A DNA stretch of 64,000 nt from Pseudomonadota bacterium (GTDB lineage Bacteria; Desulfobacterota; Desulfovibrionia; Desulfovibrionales; Desulfovibrionaceae), in contig JAEYOJ010000003.1 of the NCBI GenBank assembly GCA_023411815.1, positions 77,349 through 141,348 on the forward strand, in the 5' to 3' direction. A program made the position numbers and the translations under genes. The first letter of the stretch is position 1. Each line of letters opens with the position of its first letter. The notes under the pieces were generated by a model, which worked only from the letters and a program-made list of their open reading frames with translations, was not told the origin of the DNA and did no database searches. Below are positions 1-10,470 of the stretch, one piece after another.

Positions 1-774
1 CCTGCCGATCTCGTCACGCGCCGGAATTGGCTCCTCAAGGGCGACTCCTCTCTCAAGCCTGCCGGCGCTCGCCTCCAAGCCGCGCAGCCGCCGCGTGAGC
101 CCACGGGTGAACAGAAACATGCCCAAGGCTCCACCCCCCAGGCCCAGAATCAGGACAATCAGGCTGAACGGACGCTCCCACTGGTGGATCCGCTTCAGGC
201 GCAGGCTGCGCAAGGTAAGCAGGGCCTGCTCCTCGCTACGCATGGCCTCGATCTGTCCGGTAACAGCGGCCATTGCCAGACTGCCCTTTTCCACGAGTTC
301 CCGCAGCCGCAAGCGCTCGGGGCGCTCCTCGAGCAAGGCCAGCAGCCTGAGCCGCTCGGCCACCAGAGGCTTGAGTTCTGCCGCATATCGGAGCTGAACC
401 GGGTTATCGCTCACCAGCATCTGGATGTCGCGCAAATGCAGGTCCATCATGCGTTTGATGTGCCGGTAGGTCTGCATGTGCTGCGGATCGCCACTCAGGG
501 CGAAGGCTCGCAGGTCGCTCTCGGCCCGCAGAAGCTCGGTCTCGATAAGGGCTATGCTGGACAGCACGTCATTCGTATGCGCCACCAGCCTGAAAGCCTC
601 GGTTTCCCGAATTTGAGACGCATGGAAGAGCCAAAGGGCGAGAACCATGGCCAGAAGCGGCAGGAGCAGCACGACATAACCCTTCCTACGCAGGGACCAG
701 TTGGACCACCTGGGCAAGCCGAGACGGGCTCTGCCCGGTGGCGTGGCTGCGAAGGAAACATCTTTCTCGGCCAT
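1..774 (-). CDS. CHASE3/HAMP-type sensor protein, N-terminal part (runs off left edge)
   Basis: This is the first 258 codons of a membrane sensor, read on the minus strand from ATG at 774; the 3' part lies outside the window. The translation begins MAEKDVSF, has a first membrane segment around residues 32-50 (YVVLLLPLLAMVLALW), then a mostly helical region of about 150 residues with the CHASE3-like feature LIETELLRAESDLRAF, then a second membrane segment (LIVLILGLGGGALGMFLF) and the start of a HAMP-like linker with the residues RDEIGR. That is the usual entry to a sensor histidine kinase or a diguanylate cyclase, but the output domain is not visible. GGAG lies five bases upstream of ATG. A weak TACAAT -10 on this strand is centred near 802. 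Kinase identity is inference. Confidence 0.8.
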   Translation of the reverse strand, partial: MAEKDVSFAATPPGRARLGLPRWSNWSLRRKGYVVLLLPLLAMVLALWLFHASQIRETEAFRLVAHTNDVLSSIALIETELLRAESDLRAFALSGDPQHMQTYRHIKRMMDLHLRDIQMLVSDNPVQLRYAAELKPLVAERLRLLALLEERPERLRLRELVEKGSLAMAAVTGQIEAMRSEEQALLTLRSLRLKRIHQWERPFSLIVLILGLGGGALGMFLFTRGLTRRLRGLEASAGRLERGVALEEPIPARDEIGR

Positions 775-1575
775 ACTTCTCCAATCTGAGTTGGACTTAT
801 TGTAAGACTAGTTTCCGGAAATATGAAGCGGACGTCATCATCATGCAGGGTTCCGCCACCAAGCCAAGTCAAGAGGCTAACTCAATATACTCTTTACATG
901 ATTCAGCTATTATGCATTATGAAACTTGGCCAGCTTCAGTCGGAAATAGCCTTTCAGCTTGAATTCCCCCACGATTCAAACAGACTCGGACAGGCATCAT
1001 GATTCGCTCTTGATGATGAATGTCCAACAGCAAAAGCTGTAACAGATCACGCTCGCCTATTCGGCCGCACAAACAACCCGCGACAGCGGCTTTGAGCAAA
1101 AAGGAAATTACTTTTATTTATCTTTAGTACGCTGTTGTTCAACTTATCAGACGGCAAGGATTGGCATCCTAAGTCCATGAGAGCCTTTATGTAAAAACAT
1201 GCCATGCCATTTCCAGTATATAATAATATCAGTCATTGCACTCTATCCTGCATGCAATTATTGGCTTACCTCTTTGCGACAAGAGCCATGACGCCCAGTT
1301 AGTAGTTTTATTCAACCTAGCTGAAAGGACAATTTCACTCAATGCAAACGGACATGTATTCTGATACAATGCATGCCAGCCTTCATCCGTTGCGTTATCC
1401 GCCAGACGTCCTGGATGTTGTTAACCCTACCATTTAAGTTTGGAATGAAACTCTTGGCTTACCTGCTGAATCGGTGCTAATGGCAACTACTTCGCTTGGC
1501 TCAAGGCAGCCACGACGAAATTTTCCCATGCGAACCGAGCTGCCCACCAGGGCATAACCGAGCAGGAGGTCGATC
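775..1575. other. Long intergenic region, AT-rich in its middle
   Basis: About 800 bases lie between the divergent sensor gene and the NifX-like gene. I see no convincing open frame. The part from about 1100 to 1450 is clearly richer in A and T than its surroundings and contains TATAATAATAT-like runs near 1220. The string TTGGCTTACCT occurs twice (near 1271 and 1454). It may hold promoters for both flanking genes or a small RNA, but nothing decisive is visible. Confidence 0.4.
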
Positions 1576-1944
1576 ATGATCAAGATAGCTGTTCCTTCCC
1601 GTGGCGGGCTGGTCGATGAGCACTTTGGCCACTGCGAGGCCTTCACCATCTTCAGCGTGAACAACGGCCAGGAAATCATCGGCGAGGAAAGACTGACCCC
1701 TCCTCCGGGCTGCGGCTGCAAGTCGAACATCATCCCGGTGCTGGTCCAAATGGGCGTCACGGTTCTCGTGGCCGGCAACATGGGCGAAGGAGCAGTCGTC
1801 CGGCTTCAGCAGAGCGGCATACAGGTCGTGCGCGGAGCTTCCGGGCCTGTACGCGATGCGGTACAAGCCTTCCTTGGCGGGCAGCTTCAGGACCGTCAGG
1901 AAGTCTGCCTTGAGCACGGCCATCATAGCTGCCACGGCGAGTAG
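1576..1944 (+). CDS. NifX/NifB-C-terminal-like dinitrogenase cofactor-domain protein
   Basis: A 122-residue protein of the dinitrogenase iron-molybdenum cofactor biosynthesis family (NifX / NafY / MTH1175 fold). It opens with MIKIAVPSRGGLVDEHFGHC, the typical first strand and the HFGHC segment, followed by GCGCKS around residue 40 and the GNMGEGA loop. The tail HGHHSCHGE is rich in His and Cys and could bind metal. Such single-domain proteins are common in anaerobes without being part of nitrogen fixation, and no nif genes are near. AGGAGG lies seven bases before ATG, so the start is well supported. It is followed by a terminator hairpin at 2078. Its ligand (an iron-sulfur or iron-molybdenum cluster) is inferred from the family. 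Confidence 0.85.
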   Translation: MIKIAVPSRGGLVDEHFGHCEAFTIFSVNNGQEIIGEERLTPPPGCGCKSNIIPVLVQMGVTVLVAGNMGEGAVVRLQQSGIQVVRGASGPVRDAVQAFLGGQLQDRQEVCLEHGHHSCHGE

Positions 1945-2077
1945 CCGAAGGCGACGGGCATCCAGGCTCCGGAGCCGAGAGCCTTCCGAAAGGCGGCTGC
2001 AGGCCGCGTCCGCATAGTCTGTTCATCTGGGCGGGACGCTCCCGCAAAGCGGATCGTTTCCCTGAGCCAAGGACAGC

Positions 2078-2109
2078 AAGGACTTGCCGCACTCTTGCGG
2101 CAAGTCCTT
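2078..2109 (+). terminator. Intrinsic terminator-like hairpin after the NifX-like gene
   Basis: A perfect 13-base stem (AAGGACTTGCCGC / GCGGCAAGTCCTT) with a six-base loop. The downstream sequence TTAATTA is only partly T-rich, so it may also serve as a barrier. Confidence 0.7.
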
Positions 2110-2171
2110 AATTACTATAGCCATCCCTTAACCATGTGCGTTCATTCTGCTCTATCCGTTCCGGGTGAGCC

Positions 2172-2378
2172 GTGATCTACCTGCAACTGCTTGGTTGGAC
2201 GTTCGGCATCCTTGCCCTGCTCGGCTTTCTTGTCGGGCGGCGCAACTTCTCCGAAGTCGTTTTCCGGTTGCCGGCCGTCGCACAAAATCCCTGGCACCGG
2301 CTTTCCGTGTTTACCGCTGTCTGCCTGGAGTGTTCCTGGTCATGCTCGCCAGGCCTCACGAAGGCTCGCACGAAATAA
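2172..2378 (+). CDS. Possible small membrane protein or gene remnant
   Basis: An open frame from GTG encoding 68 residues. The first 30 residues (MIYLQLLGWTFGILALLGFL and onward) look like a genuine membrane segment followed by a basic, soluble stretch, but the last 20 residues look like noise. No good ribosome binding site is seen. It lies in a stretch (2110-2700) that appears to contain decayed coding sequence, so a frameshifted remnant is as likely as a live gene. Confidence 0.25.
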   Translation: MIYLQLLGWTFGILALLGFLVGRRNFSEVVFRLPAVAQNPWHRLSVFTAVCLECSWSCSPGLTKARTK

Positions 2379-2464
2379 CGGGCACATCCGAGCCTGACGG
2401 CACTGCATCGGCGCCGACCGCGCGGGGATACATGATGGCGTAATCGCATGAACCGCTGTCATAG

Positions 2465-2662
2465 GCGGAAGGTCTGCTGAAAGCCGGCAGCAAGGCCGCT
2501 TTGCAGACAGTGGAGTCCCTTGGGACGGCGCGCAGGCTGCCGACGGGAACCGAGGAGCCCCTCTGGGATCAGGACGTGACTCACGGTCCCGTCGAGTTTC
2601 CGATACCCGGCGAAGAGGTTCCGTACAGGACCAGACTCCAAGCCGTGAAGTGCAATTTCTGA
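2465..2662 (+). pseudogene. Decayed gene fragment without start codon
   Basis: An open frame of 65 codons begins just after a TAG, has no ATG or GTG at its head and ends at TGA 2660-2662. The translation has protein-like composition (segments GLLKAGSKAALQTVESLG and EEPLWDQDVTHGPVEFPIPG), unlike random frames of GC-rich DNA. I read it as the C-terminal remnant of a gene whose 5' part has been lost. The family is not recognised. Confidence 0.3.
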
Positions 2663-2700
2663 GAACAGGCCGGCTGACCCCGGCAGATGCGACCGCAGCA

Positions 2701-3201
2701 ATGCCCATTGGAATCCTCTTCAAGACATTGAGACGCCTTGCCGGGCTAAAGCCGGGCTTGCGGCCTATCCACATTCTGATACCAGCCGTGTTCGTCATGG
2801 TCCTGCTTTTGGTTCGCATCCTGATTCCCGACGCGCACCTGTCGAGGCTGCCCGTATCTGTGGCCAACGAGACTGCACGGCCCGCTCCGACCCAGGAAAC
2901 CGTCCTGCGGGGTGTCCCCGAAGCACTGATGGTTGACCAGGCCGTCGAGCCTGCCACGGATGACGAGATGGAAAACGGCGGGTCGAAGCAGTCAGAAAAG
3001 CGACAGGGGCAAGCCGTAGGCGGATCGATACGCGGAAACGTGCAAAGCAGGATTTTCCACCTGCCAGGATGCCGCAACTACGACTGCAAGTCCTGCACTC
3101 AGCTATTCAACAGTCGAGATGCAGCCCTGGCTGCAGGATATCGGCCCTGCAAGCAGTGTGCGGCGGCCAGTCCCGGTTCGACCGGCGGCTCTGCTCAGTA
3201 G
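2701..3201 (+). CDS. Membrane-anchored protein with C-terminal Ada-type (sunset) zinc-binding-like domain
   Basis: About 166 residues. A short basic N-terminus precedes one membrane segment (HILIPAVFVMVLLLVRIL, about residues 21-38), then a polar linker, then a C-terminal module beginning GNVQSRIFHLPGC with C..YDCKSC and ending AGYRPCKQC. This Cys arrangement matches the Ada metal-binding-like domain often found at the end of extracytoplasmic nucleases and small secreted proteins; in-family function is unclear. The frame is open from a GTG at 2650; ATG 2701 is chosen because it gives a conventional anchor, but neither start has a clear ribosome binding site. Its 3' end overlaps that of the convergent YeeE-like gene by seven bases. 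Confidence 0.6.
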   Translation: MPIGILFKTLRRLAGLKPGLRPIHILIPAVFVMVLLLVRILIPDAHLSRLPVSVANETARPAPTQETVLRGVPEALMVDQAVEPATDDEMENGGSKQSEKRQGQAVGGSIRGNVQSRIFHLPGCRNYDCKSCTQLFNSRDAALAAGYRPCKQCAAASPGSTGGSAQ

Positions 3202-3800
3202 ATCATGTGCGCCACGACCGCACCGCCGATGAAGAAGCACGCAAGGGCCACCCAACTCGAAATCGCCAGTTGCATGGTTCCGGAGATGCCGTGGCCGCTG
3301 GTGCAGCCGCCGGCCACGCGGGCGCCGAAGCCCATGATCGCCCCTCCTATCAAAGCCGTGATCAACCGCGGCAGAAGCTCCGGGCCGTGCGCGGCCAGCC
3401 ACAGGGGCGGCACCCATTCGGGCCGGAAATCCGTGGACAACTGGGCTGAAACAAACGACCCGATAACCATGCCGATCAACAACATGAGCCCCCAGCCCAC
3501 GCGCGGCGGGTTTTTCCGGTAGTATTCCCGCTCTTTGGGCTTGCCGCCGGGCACGGCCTTCTCGGCCATGCCGGCGACAGTGGTGTAGGCGCTGGAGGCC
3601 CCCAGGGTGCGGTCCGAAACGACAAGGGCCAGACAGTTGAGCAGGCCGATGAGCAGGCCGACGATGTAGGGCGACCATGGACGCAAGGTCCAGACGGACT
3701 CGTGCATGATCCCGCCCGCGGGATCGGCGCCGGCGGCCCAGGCCTGCCCTGCCAGGACGGCAGCTGCCATGCAGAACAACGTGGCGAGCACTCGCTTCAT
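3195..3800 (-). CDS. YeeE/YedE family sulfur-transport membrane protein
   Basis: A 201-residue integral membrane protein with a cleavable or anchoring N-terminal segment (to about residue 22) and several membrane helices. The motif GARVAGGCTSGHGISG near residue 160, with its conserved Cys, is the hallmark of YeeE/YedE proteins, which import thiosulfate or move sulfane sulfur across the membrane. It overlaps the upstream gene by four bases (ATGA), so it is translationally coupled to the rhodanese-containing protein, a pairing that supports a shared role in sulfane sulfur handling. Substrate is inferred from the family. Confidence 0.88.
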   Translation of the reverse strand: MKRVLATLFCMAAAVLAGQAWAAGADPAGGIMHESVWTLRPWSPYIVGLLIGLLNCLALVVSDRTLGASSAYTTVAGMAEKAVPGGKPKEREYYRKNPPRVGWGLMLLIGMVIGSFVSAQLSTDFRPEWVPPLWLAAHGPELLPRLITALIGGAIMGFGARVAGGCTSGHGISGTMQLAISSWVALACFFIGGAVVAHMIY

Positions 3801-5206
3801 GCGGCCTCCCGCTTACCGGAATGGCCCGGCTCGACTATGGGGCAGCCGTAGGATTGGCAGGCTGCCATGGAGCCCAGGTTGTCCTCCACGTGTTCGAAAC
3901 CATGGCGTTTGAGGATGGAGGCGGCGATGACGGCCCGCTGGCCGCTGCCGCAGAAGGTCGTCACCGGCTTGTCCCTGGGGATCTCTGTCAGCCGGTTCGG
4001 CAGATCACCCAAAAAGATATGCCTGGCGCCGGGCAGCATGCCCTCTTCCACCTCTTCCCGCTTGCGCACGTCCAGCAGAGTGAAGTCTTCGTCCGCCTGG
4101 ATGCGCCGCACCAGCTCGCGCACATTGACGGCCGGAATGCTGTCGTATTCCCGCCCGGCCGTTTCCCAGCCCGTCAGGCCGCCTGCGAGCCAGCCTTCCA
4201 CCCGGTCGTAGCCCATGCGCAGAAGCTGCGTGCGAGCCGAGCGCATCTCCTCCAGGTTCTCGGACACGAGATGGATCGGCTGCCCGTAATCCAGCAGGAA
4301 TCCTGCATAGCCCGAGATCAATTGTTCTGGAATGGCCAGGCTGCCGGGCACGAACGCGCCGGCAATGGCTTCGGGGCTGCGCACATCCACGATCTGCGTG
4401 CCGCCTTTGGCCGCAAGGTCCGCGAACTCCTGGACGCCCAAGGGCCGGGGCTCCCGGATCTCGCATAAAGGTGTATCCGAACCCTTGGCGTTCAGCTCCT
4501 CCATCTTGCGGAAGTACGGCGGAAACTCGTGATGCTCATTCGCCTTGCGCCGCACGAAAGCCTCCCGCCCCATCTGCAAGGCCGGATTGCGCCTGCGCTC
4601 GTAGCCGAGTGTTGAGAACTCGCGCGGGGCCATTCCGCTGCCGCAAACCGAACCTGCGCCGTGAGCCGGATAGAGAATGACATGATCCCCCAATGGCAGG
4701 AGCTTGCCGAAGATGGAATCATACAGCAGACCGGCCACTTCCTCGCGGCGATCCGGGAAAAAATCCGTGCGGCCCACGTCGCCGATGAACAAGGCATCGC
4801 CAGTGAACACGGCGACCGGATCCTCTCCGCTGGACATGTCGCGCAGCACCAGGGAGATGGAATCAAAGGTGTGTCCGGGCGTCTCCAACACCGTGAGGCG
4901 CAGATCGCCTATGTCGAACGTCTCGCCTTCGGAGACCGGAGCACCGAACTCGAAGGGAAAGCCCTTGCCATGCAGGATGCGGGCGCCAGTGCGTCGGGCC
5001 AGTTCGCGGGAGCCTGTCACATAGTCCTCGTTGCGGTGCGTCTCGAAGATGTGCGAGATGCTCGCGCCGTGCTGTCTGGCCAGATCGACATACGCCTGGC
5101 AGTCCCTGCGGGAGTCGATGACAGCCGCCTGGCCTTTGTGGATGAGCATGTAGGACAGATGGGCCAGGTAGTCGGAACGTATCGTCTCAAGGATCATGGC
5201 GCTCAT
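3797..5206 (-). CDS. Metallo-beta-lactamase-fold protein with two rhodanese domains
   Basis: A 469-residue three-domain protein resembling persulfide dioxygenase-rhodanese fusions. Residues 1-240 form the beta-lactamase fold with H112 (ETPGHT), D137 (FTGDALF) and H182 (YPAHG), but the first metal motif reads THRNEDY (56-62) instead of HxHxDH. The first rhodanese domain (about 258-350) lacks the active Cys; the second (about 360-465) has it at C419 in FCGSGQRA. ATG 5206 is preceded by GGGAGG. It is the first gene of a two-gene operon with the YeeE-like protein. Likely role: binding, oxidation or transfer of sulfane sulfur. Whether it is an active dioxygenase is doubtful because of the altered motif. 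Confidence 0.85.
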   Translation of the reverse strand: MSAMILETIRSDYLAHLSYMLIHKGQAAVIDSRRDCQAYVDLARQHGASISHIFETHRNEDYVTGSRELARRTGARILHGKGFPFEFGAPVSEGETFDIGDLRLTVLETPGHTFDSISLVLRDMSSGEDPVAVFTGDALFIGDVGRTDFFPDRREEVAGLLYDSIFGKLLPLGDHVILYPAHGAGSVCGSGMAPREFSTLGYERRRNPALQMGREAFVRRKANEHHEFPPYFRKMEELNAKGSDTPLCEIREPRPLGVQEFADLAAKGGTQIVDVRSPEAIAGAFVPGSLAIPEQLISGYAGFLLDYGQPIHLVSENLEEMRSARTQLLRMGYDRVEGWLAGGLTGWETAGREYDSIPAVNVRELVRRIQADEDFTLLDVRKREEVEEGMLPGARHIFLGDLPNRLTEIPRDKPVTTFCGSGQRAVIAASILKRHGFEHVEDNLGSMAACQSYGCPIVEPGHSGKREAA

Positions 5207-5721
5207 GGTTCCTCCCGGGTTTTGGACCAGTCAGCCTCGGCAGCCGCCGGCGGCTTCAAAGGCATGTCGGCCGGAACGGCCCAGCGGCTCCGGCATGACT
5301 CGGCTGCCGCTCGGCCCATGAAACCGATTTTCATTCCCAGGGTATCTCGAAACGCTCATTCGCGCACGTGAAAACGCGCCGTAGACAACTCCGATCCATC
5401 CCCGGAGTCCGGCTCTCCCTAAGCCGGAAGCCGGGCATGCCCGGCACATGCAAACCTGTTCATCACGGCACACGCCAAATGCACTCGCCAGGATATAAAT
5501 CAACCGAGCAGCTATTCATAGACCAAGACGAATACATATCAGCGCACCTTTTCTGACAGGTGGTTTTCCGTGGTGTTTGATAAATACAAAACGTTCCTCC
5601 GCTGACCAGGGCGCTCCACAACATGCAATCCATCATGAAGGTTCGCCCATTGCATTTAATTGACGATATTGACTTAATGGATAGCGCACTTTAATCTGAT
5701 AAAATACACATTACGGACGGC
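5207..5721. other. Intergenic region between divergent transcription units
   Basis: About 515 bases with no convincing gene. The right half (5500-5720) is AT-rich and contains the promoter listed separately. Open frames on either strand here have the composition of noise. Confidence 0.5.
5669..5697 (+). promoter_or_regulatory. Putative sigma-70 promoter for the receptor-kinase pair
   Basis: TTGACT at 5669-5674 and TAATCT at 5692-5697 are separated by 17 bases. Transcription would begin near 5704, giving a short leader before ATG 5722. Confidence 0.45.
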
Positions 5722-6888
5722 ATGGACATGCCCTGGAAAAGTGCTTCGATCAGATTTCTGCGCTTTTTCGTGCTGGGGCTCAGCCTGGCCGGGTTGCTCG
5801 CGCTTGGCCTGCTCGCATGGGAGGCCCTGCGCACATGGCGTCAAGGTCCCATACTCATCGGCTTTTCCGGACAGCTTTCCGGCAGGTACAGCGACCTGGG
5901 CGTGCAGGGGCGCAACGGTGCGCAATTGGCCGTGGAGCACATCAATGCCGCCCATGGAGTCCTGGCCCGCCCTCTGCGGCTGTTGGCCATGGACGACCTG
6001 AGCACGCCCGAGGGAGCCCTGGCCGCGGACAAGGCCCTCATCGACGCCGGCGTGGTCGCCATCGTGGGCCACATGACCAGCTCACAGAGCATGGCGGCCC
6101 TGCCGCTGGCCAATGTGACGCGTACCGTGCTGTTCAGCCCGACGACATCGACCCCCTTGCTGGCCGGCACCCAGGACTATTTCTTTCGCAATTCCCCAGT
6201 AAGCACCCGGGCGGCTGCATTCCTGGCCGAACATGTGCGCCATACCCTGGGCCTCGGGCGCACCGCCGTGATTTATGACGAACGCAATGCAGAATTCAGC
6301 CTGGCCTATGCCACGGCTTTCGCGGAACGCTTCCAGGAGTTGGCAGGCACGGTCGTCAAGCGGATCTCCATTGAGCCGGGCGGCCTTGACGCTCACGAGA
6401 GAACCCTGCGCGAGCTGACCGGCCATCCCATCGAGGCATTGCTCATTGTCGCCTCGGCCCGCGACACGGCAAGCTTGGCACAGCACGCCGCCCAGCTCTT
6501 GCCCCACGCCCGTTTCCTGGCCGCCGACTGGGCCTGCTCCGAGACCCTGCTGCGCCATGGCGGCCGGCAGGTGGAAGGCATGCTCATCGCCGTGTCCTCC
6601 CTGACTGGCGAAAGGAGCCCGAACCTTGAAGACTTCCAGCGCAGCTTTTTCGCACGCTTCGGTGTTCAGCCGACCTTCGCGGCCGAGCGCGCCTACGATG
6701 CGGTGTTCATCCTGGCCGAGGCCCTGCGGCGGTGCGCAGGGACGCGCGAGGGACTGCCCGAGGCGCTCCTGACCATACAGGACTTCCAGACCCTCTCGGG
6801 CACACTGAGCCTGGACAGGTACGGCGATGCGGAGAGTCAAGTTTCCATGCTGCGCGTGCAGAACGGCCGTTTCGTGCGGATCGACTGA
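5722..6888 (+). CDS. Membrane-anchored periplasmic substrate-binding receptor (branched-chain amino-acid type)
   Basis: A 388-residue protein with an N-terminal membrane segment (about residues 13-33, no lipobox or clear cleavage site) followed by a type I periplasmic-binding fold: IGFSGQLSGRYSDLGVQGRNG, then VAIVGHMTSSQSMA and AERAYDAVFILAEAL. These are typical of Leu/Ile/Val-binding proteins. No transporter genes follow; instead a histidine kinase begins three bases after the stop codon. The likely role is ligand sensing: the anchored receptor binds a ligand outside and signals to the partner kinase. Ligand unknown. The ribosome binding site (GGACGG) is weak. Confidence 0.82.
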   Translation: MDMPWKSASIRFLRFFVLGLSLAGLLALGLLAWEALRTWRQGPILIGFSGQLSGRYSDLGVQGRNGAQLAVEHINAAHGVLARPLRLLAMDDLSTPEGALAADKALIDAGVVAIVGHMTSSQSMAALPLANVTRTVLFSPTTSTPLLAGTQDYFFRNSPVSTRAAAFLAEHVRHTLGLGRTAVIYDERNAEFSLAYATAFAERFQELAGTVVKRISIEPGGLDAHERTLRELTGHPIEALLIVASARDTASLAQHAAQLLPHARFLAADWACSETLLRHGGRQVEGMLIAVSSLTGERSPNLEDFQRSFFARFGVQPTFAAERAYDAVFILAEALRRCAGTREGLPEALLTIQDFQTLSGTLSLDRYGDAESQVSMLRVQNGRFVRID

Positions 6889-6891
6889 CAG

Positions 6892-8418
6892 ATGTCCTGG
6901 TCCGCCATCTTTTCTTGGTTGCGGCGGTTGACCGCCCCCCGCAGGACCGACAAGCGGAACGCCCTGGAACAACTGAGCGCGCTGCAGGGCAGAATCCGCA
7001 AGACGCTCGAGACCATGAGCGAGCGCGAGCTGCTCCTCACGGAAAAGAACAAGGAGCAGAAGCTCCTGCTCGACAATATAGATCTGCAGGTCTGGTTCCT
7101 GCGCGAACCGAACCTCTATGGCGCGGTCAATCAGGCGCATGCCGCGTTCATGGGGCCGGACAAGGCCCAACTGGAACACCGCAGGCTCAGGGCTTTCCTG
7201 CCGCCGGAGGAGGCGGAGCGCTTCGCGCTCCACAACGCCACGGTCTTCAGATTCCGCGAGCCCGTGAGCCTCAGTTCGTTCCAGCAGGATGCCCTGGGCC
7301 GCAAACGCATCCTGTCCATCCGCATGATTCCCAAGCTGAGTTCCGACGGCGGGATCGAATACGTCATCTGCACGGCCGATGACATCACCGAGCGCATTGC
7401 CGCCGAGGAGCGCCTGCGCCGGAGCGAGGAACGCTTCCGCGGCATGTTCGAATCCATCCAGGACGTGTACTACCATACGGACCCGGACGGGGTGATCACA
7501 TTGATCAGCCCCTCCGCGGAGACGCTGCTCGGGTATTCGCCTCACGAGATGGTGGGAAGATCGTCATTCGACTACTGGGCCAAGAAGCAAGAAGCCGTCT
7601 TGTTCAAGCCTCTGCTGGACGCCCGGCGCGTCATTCGCGATGCGACCATCCTTCTGCGCCACAAAAGCGGTCAGATCATCCCGATCTCGATGAGTTGCCG
7701 CCCCGAGCTTGGGCCGGACGGTTCGCTCCTCGGCATTTCGGGCATACTGCGCGACATCTCCGAACGCGTGAGCATCGAGGAGCGCCTGCGGGCGTCCCTC
7801 AAGGAAAAGGATGTCATGCTCACGGAAATACACCACAGGGTGAAGAACAATCTTCAGGTCATCTCCAGCCTGCTGCAGCTGCAGAGCAGCCAAGCCGGCG
7901 ACCCGCGGCTGGAAGCGCTCTTCGCCGAGAGCCAGAACCGAATCCTGTCCATGGCCTATGTTCACGAAGAGCTTTATAGATCCGGCGACCTTGCGCACAT
8001 CAACCTCAAGGACTATGCTCAACGGCTGGCGCATCGTCTGATCCATGCGCTGACGCGCACTCGGGGCATCGGCCTGGAGCTGGCTTTGCAAGATATGCAG
8101 GTCACCATCGATCAAGCCGTGCCCTGCGGCCTTATCCTCAACGAACTGATTTCCAATGCCCTGGAACACGCCTTCGAAGAGCACCAGCAGGGACGCATCG
8201 CCGTTAGCGTATCCCTTGACCAGGGGCGAGCAAGACTTATGGTGTCGGACGACGGCAAGGGTGTCCCGGCCGACTTCGATCTCTCTACGTCGCAAAGCCT
8301 GGGCCTGCAGCTCGTCGTGCGCCTGGCCAGGCAGCTCCGGGGCCGCGTGGTGCTTGATTCGCGACCCGGACAGGGCGCGAGCTTCAGTGTCGAGTTCCCC
8401 CTGCAGGCAAAGCCCTGA
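6892..8418 (+). CDS. PAS-domain sensor histidine kinase (HisKA_2 family), no membrane segment
   Basis: A 508-residue kinase. After an N-terminal coiled segment there are two PAS-like regions (about 55-165 and 185-295), then the phosphoacceptor helix EIHHRVKNNLQVISSLLQLQ near residue 312, typical of HisKA_2/HWE-like kinases, and an ATPase domain with NELISNALEHAF, DDGKGVP and GQGASFSVEFPL. I see no membrane helix, so it should be soluble and may be recruited by the receptor encoded immediately upstream. No response regulator is adjacent. Confidence 0.9.
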   Translation: MSWSAIFSWLRRLTAPRRTDKRNALEQLSALQGRIRKTLETMSERELLLTEKNKEQKLLLDNIDLQVWFLREPNLYGAVNQAHAAFMGPDKAQLEHRRLRAFLPPEEAERFALHNATVFRFREPVSLSSFQQDALGRKRILSIRMIPKLSSDGGIEYVICTADDITERIAAEERLRRSEERFRGMFESIQDVYYHTDPDGVITLISPSAETLLGYSPHEMVGRSSFDYWAKKQEAVLFKPLLDARRVIRDATILLRHKSGQIIPISMSCRPELGPDGSLLGISGILRDISERVSIEERLRASLKEKDVMLTEIHHRVKNNLQVISSLLQLQSSQAGDPRLEALFAESQNRILSMAYVHEELYRSGDLAHINLKDYAQRLAHRLIHALTRTRGIGLELALQDMQVTIDQAVPCGLILNELISNALEHAFEEHQQGRIAVSVSLDQGRARLMVSDDGKGVPADFDLSTSQSLGLQLVVRLARQLRGRVVLDSRPGQGASFSVEFPLQAKP

Positions 8419-8547
8419 TCCGGCATCGACACGTCTTCGTCATCAGATTATCCGTTGACTTCCGGCCGGGACGTGGTATCCCACGCCTCGCCCTGCGCCA
8501 GACTTACCCATTTACCCGCGCATTCCTTTTTCATCCCGAGGATTCCC

Positions 8548-10395
<1,848 letters not shown>

Positions 10396-10437
10396 CCGAG
10401 GCAGTTTTCACTACAATTTCAGTGTGATTGAATGCCC

Positions 10438-10470
10438 GCCCGCCAGGTTTCGACCTGGCGGGCTTTTCTT
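10438..10470 (+). terminator. Intrinsic terminator of typA
   Basis: An 11-base perfect stem (GCCCGCCAGGT / ACCTGGCGGGC) with a TTCG loop, followed by TTTTCTT. It touches the 3' end of the convergent DUF488 gene. Confidence 0.9.

Noticed and set aside
1271..1470. Repeated TTGGCTTACCT as a sigma-54 promoter
   Set aside because: The spacing between GG and the next GC is 11 or 7 bases instead of 10, so it does not fit the -24/-12 consensus.
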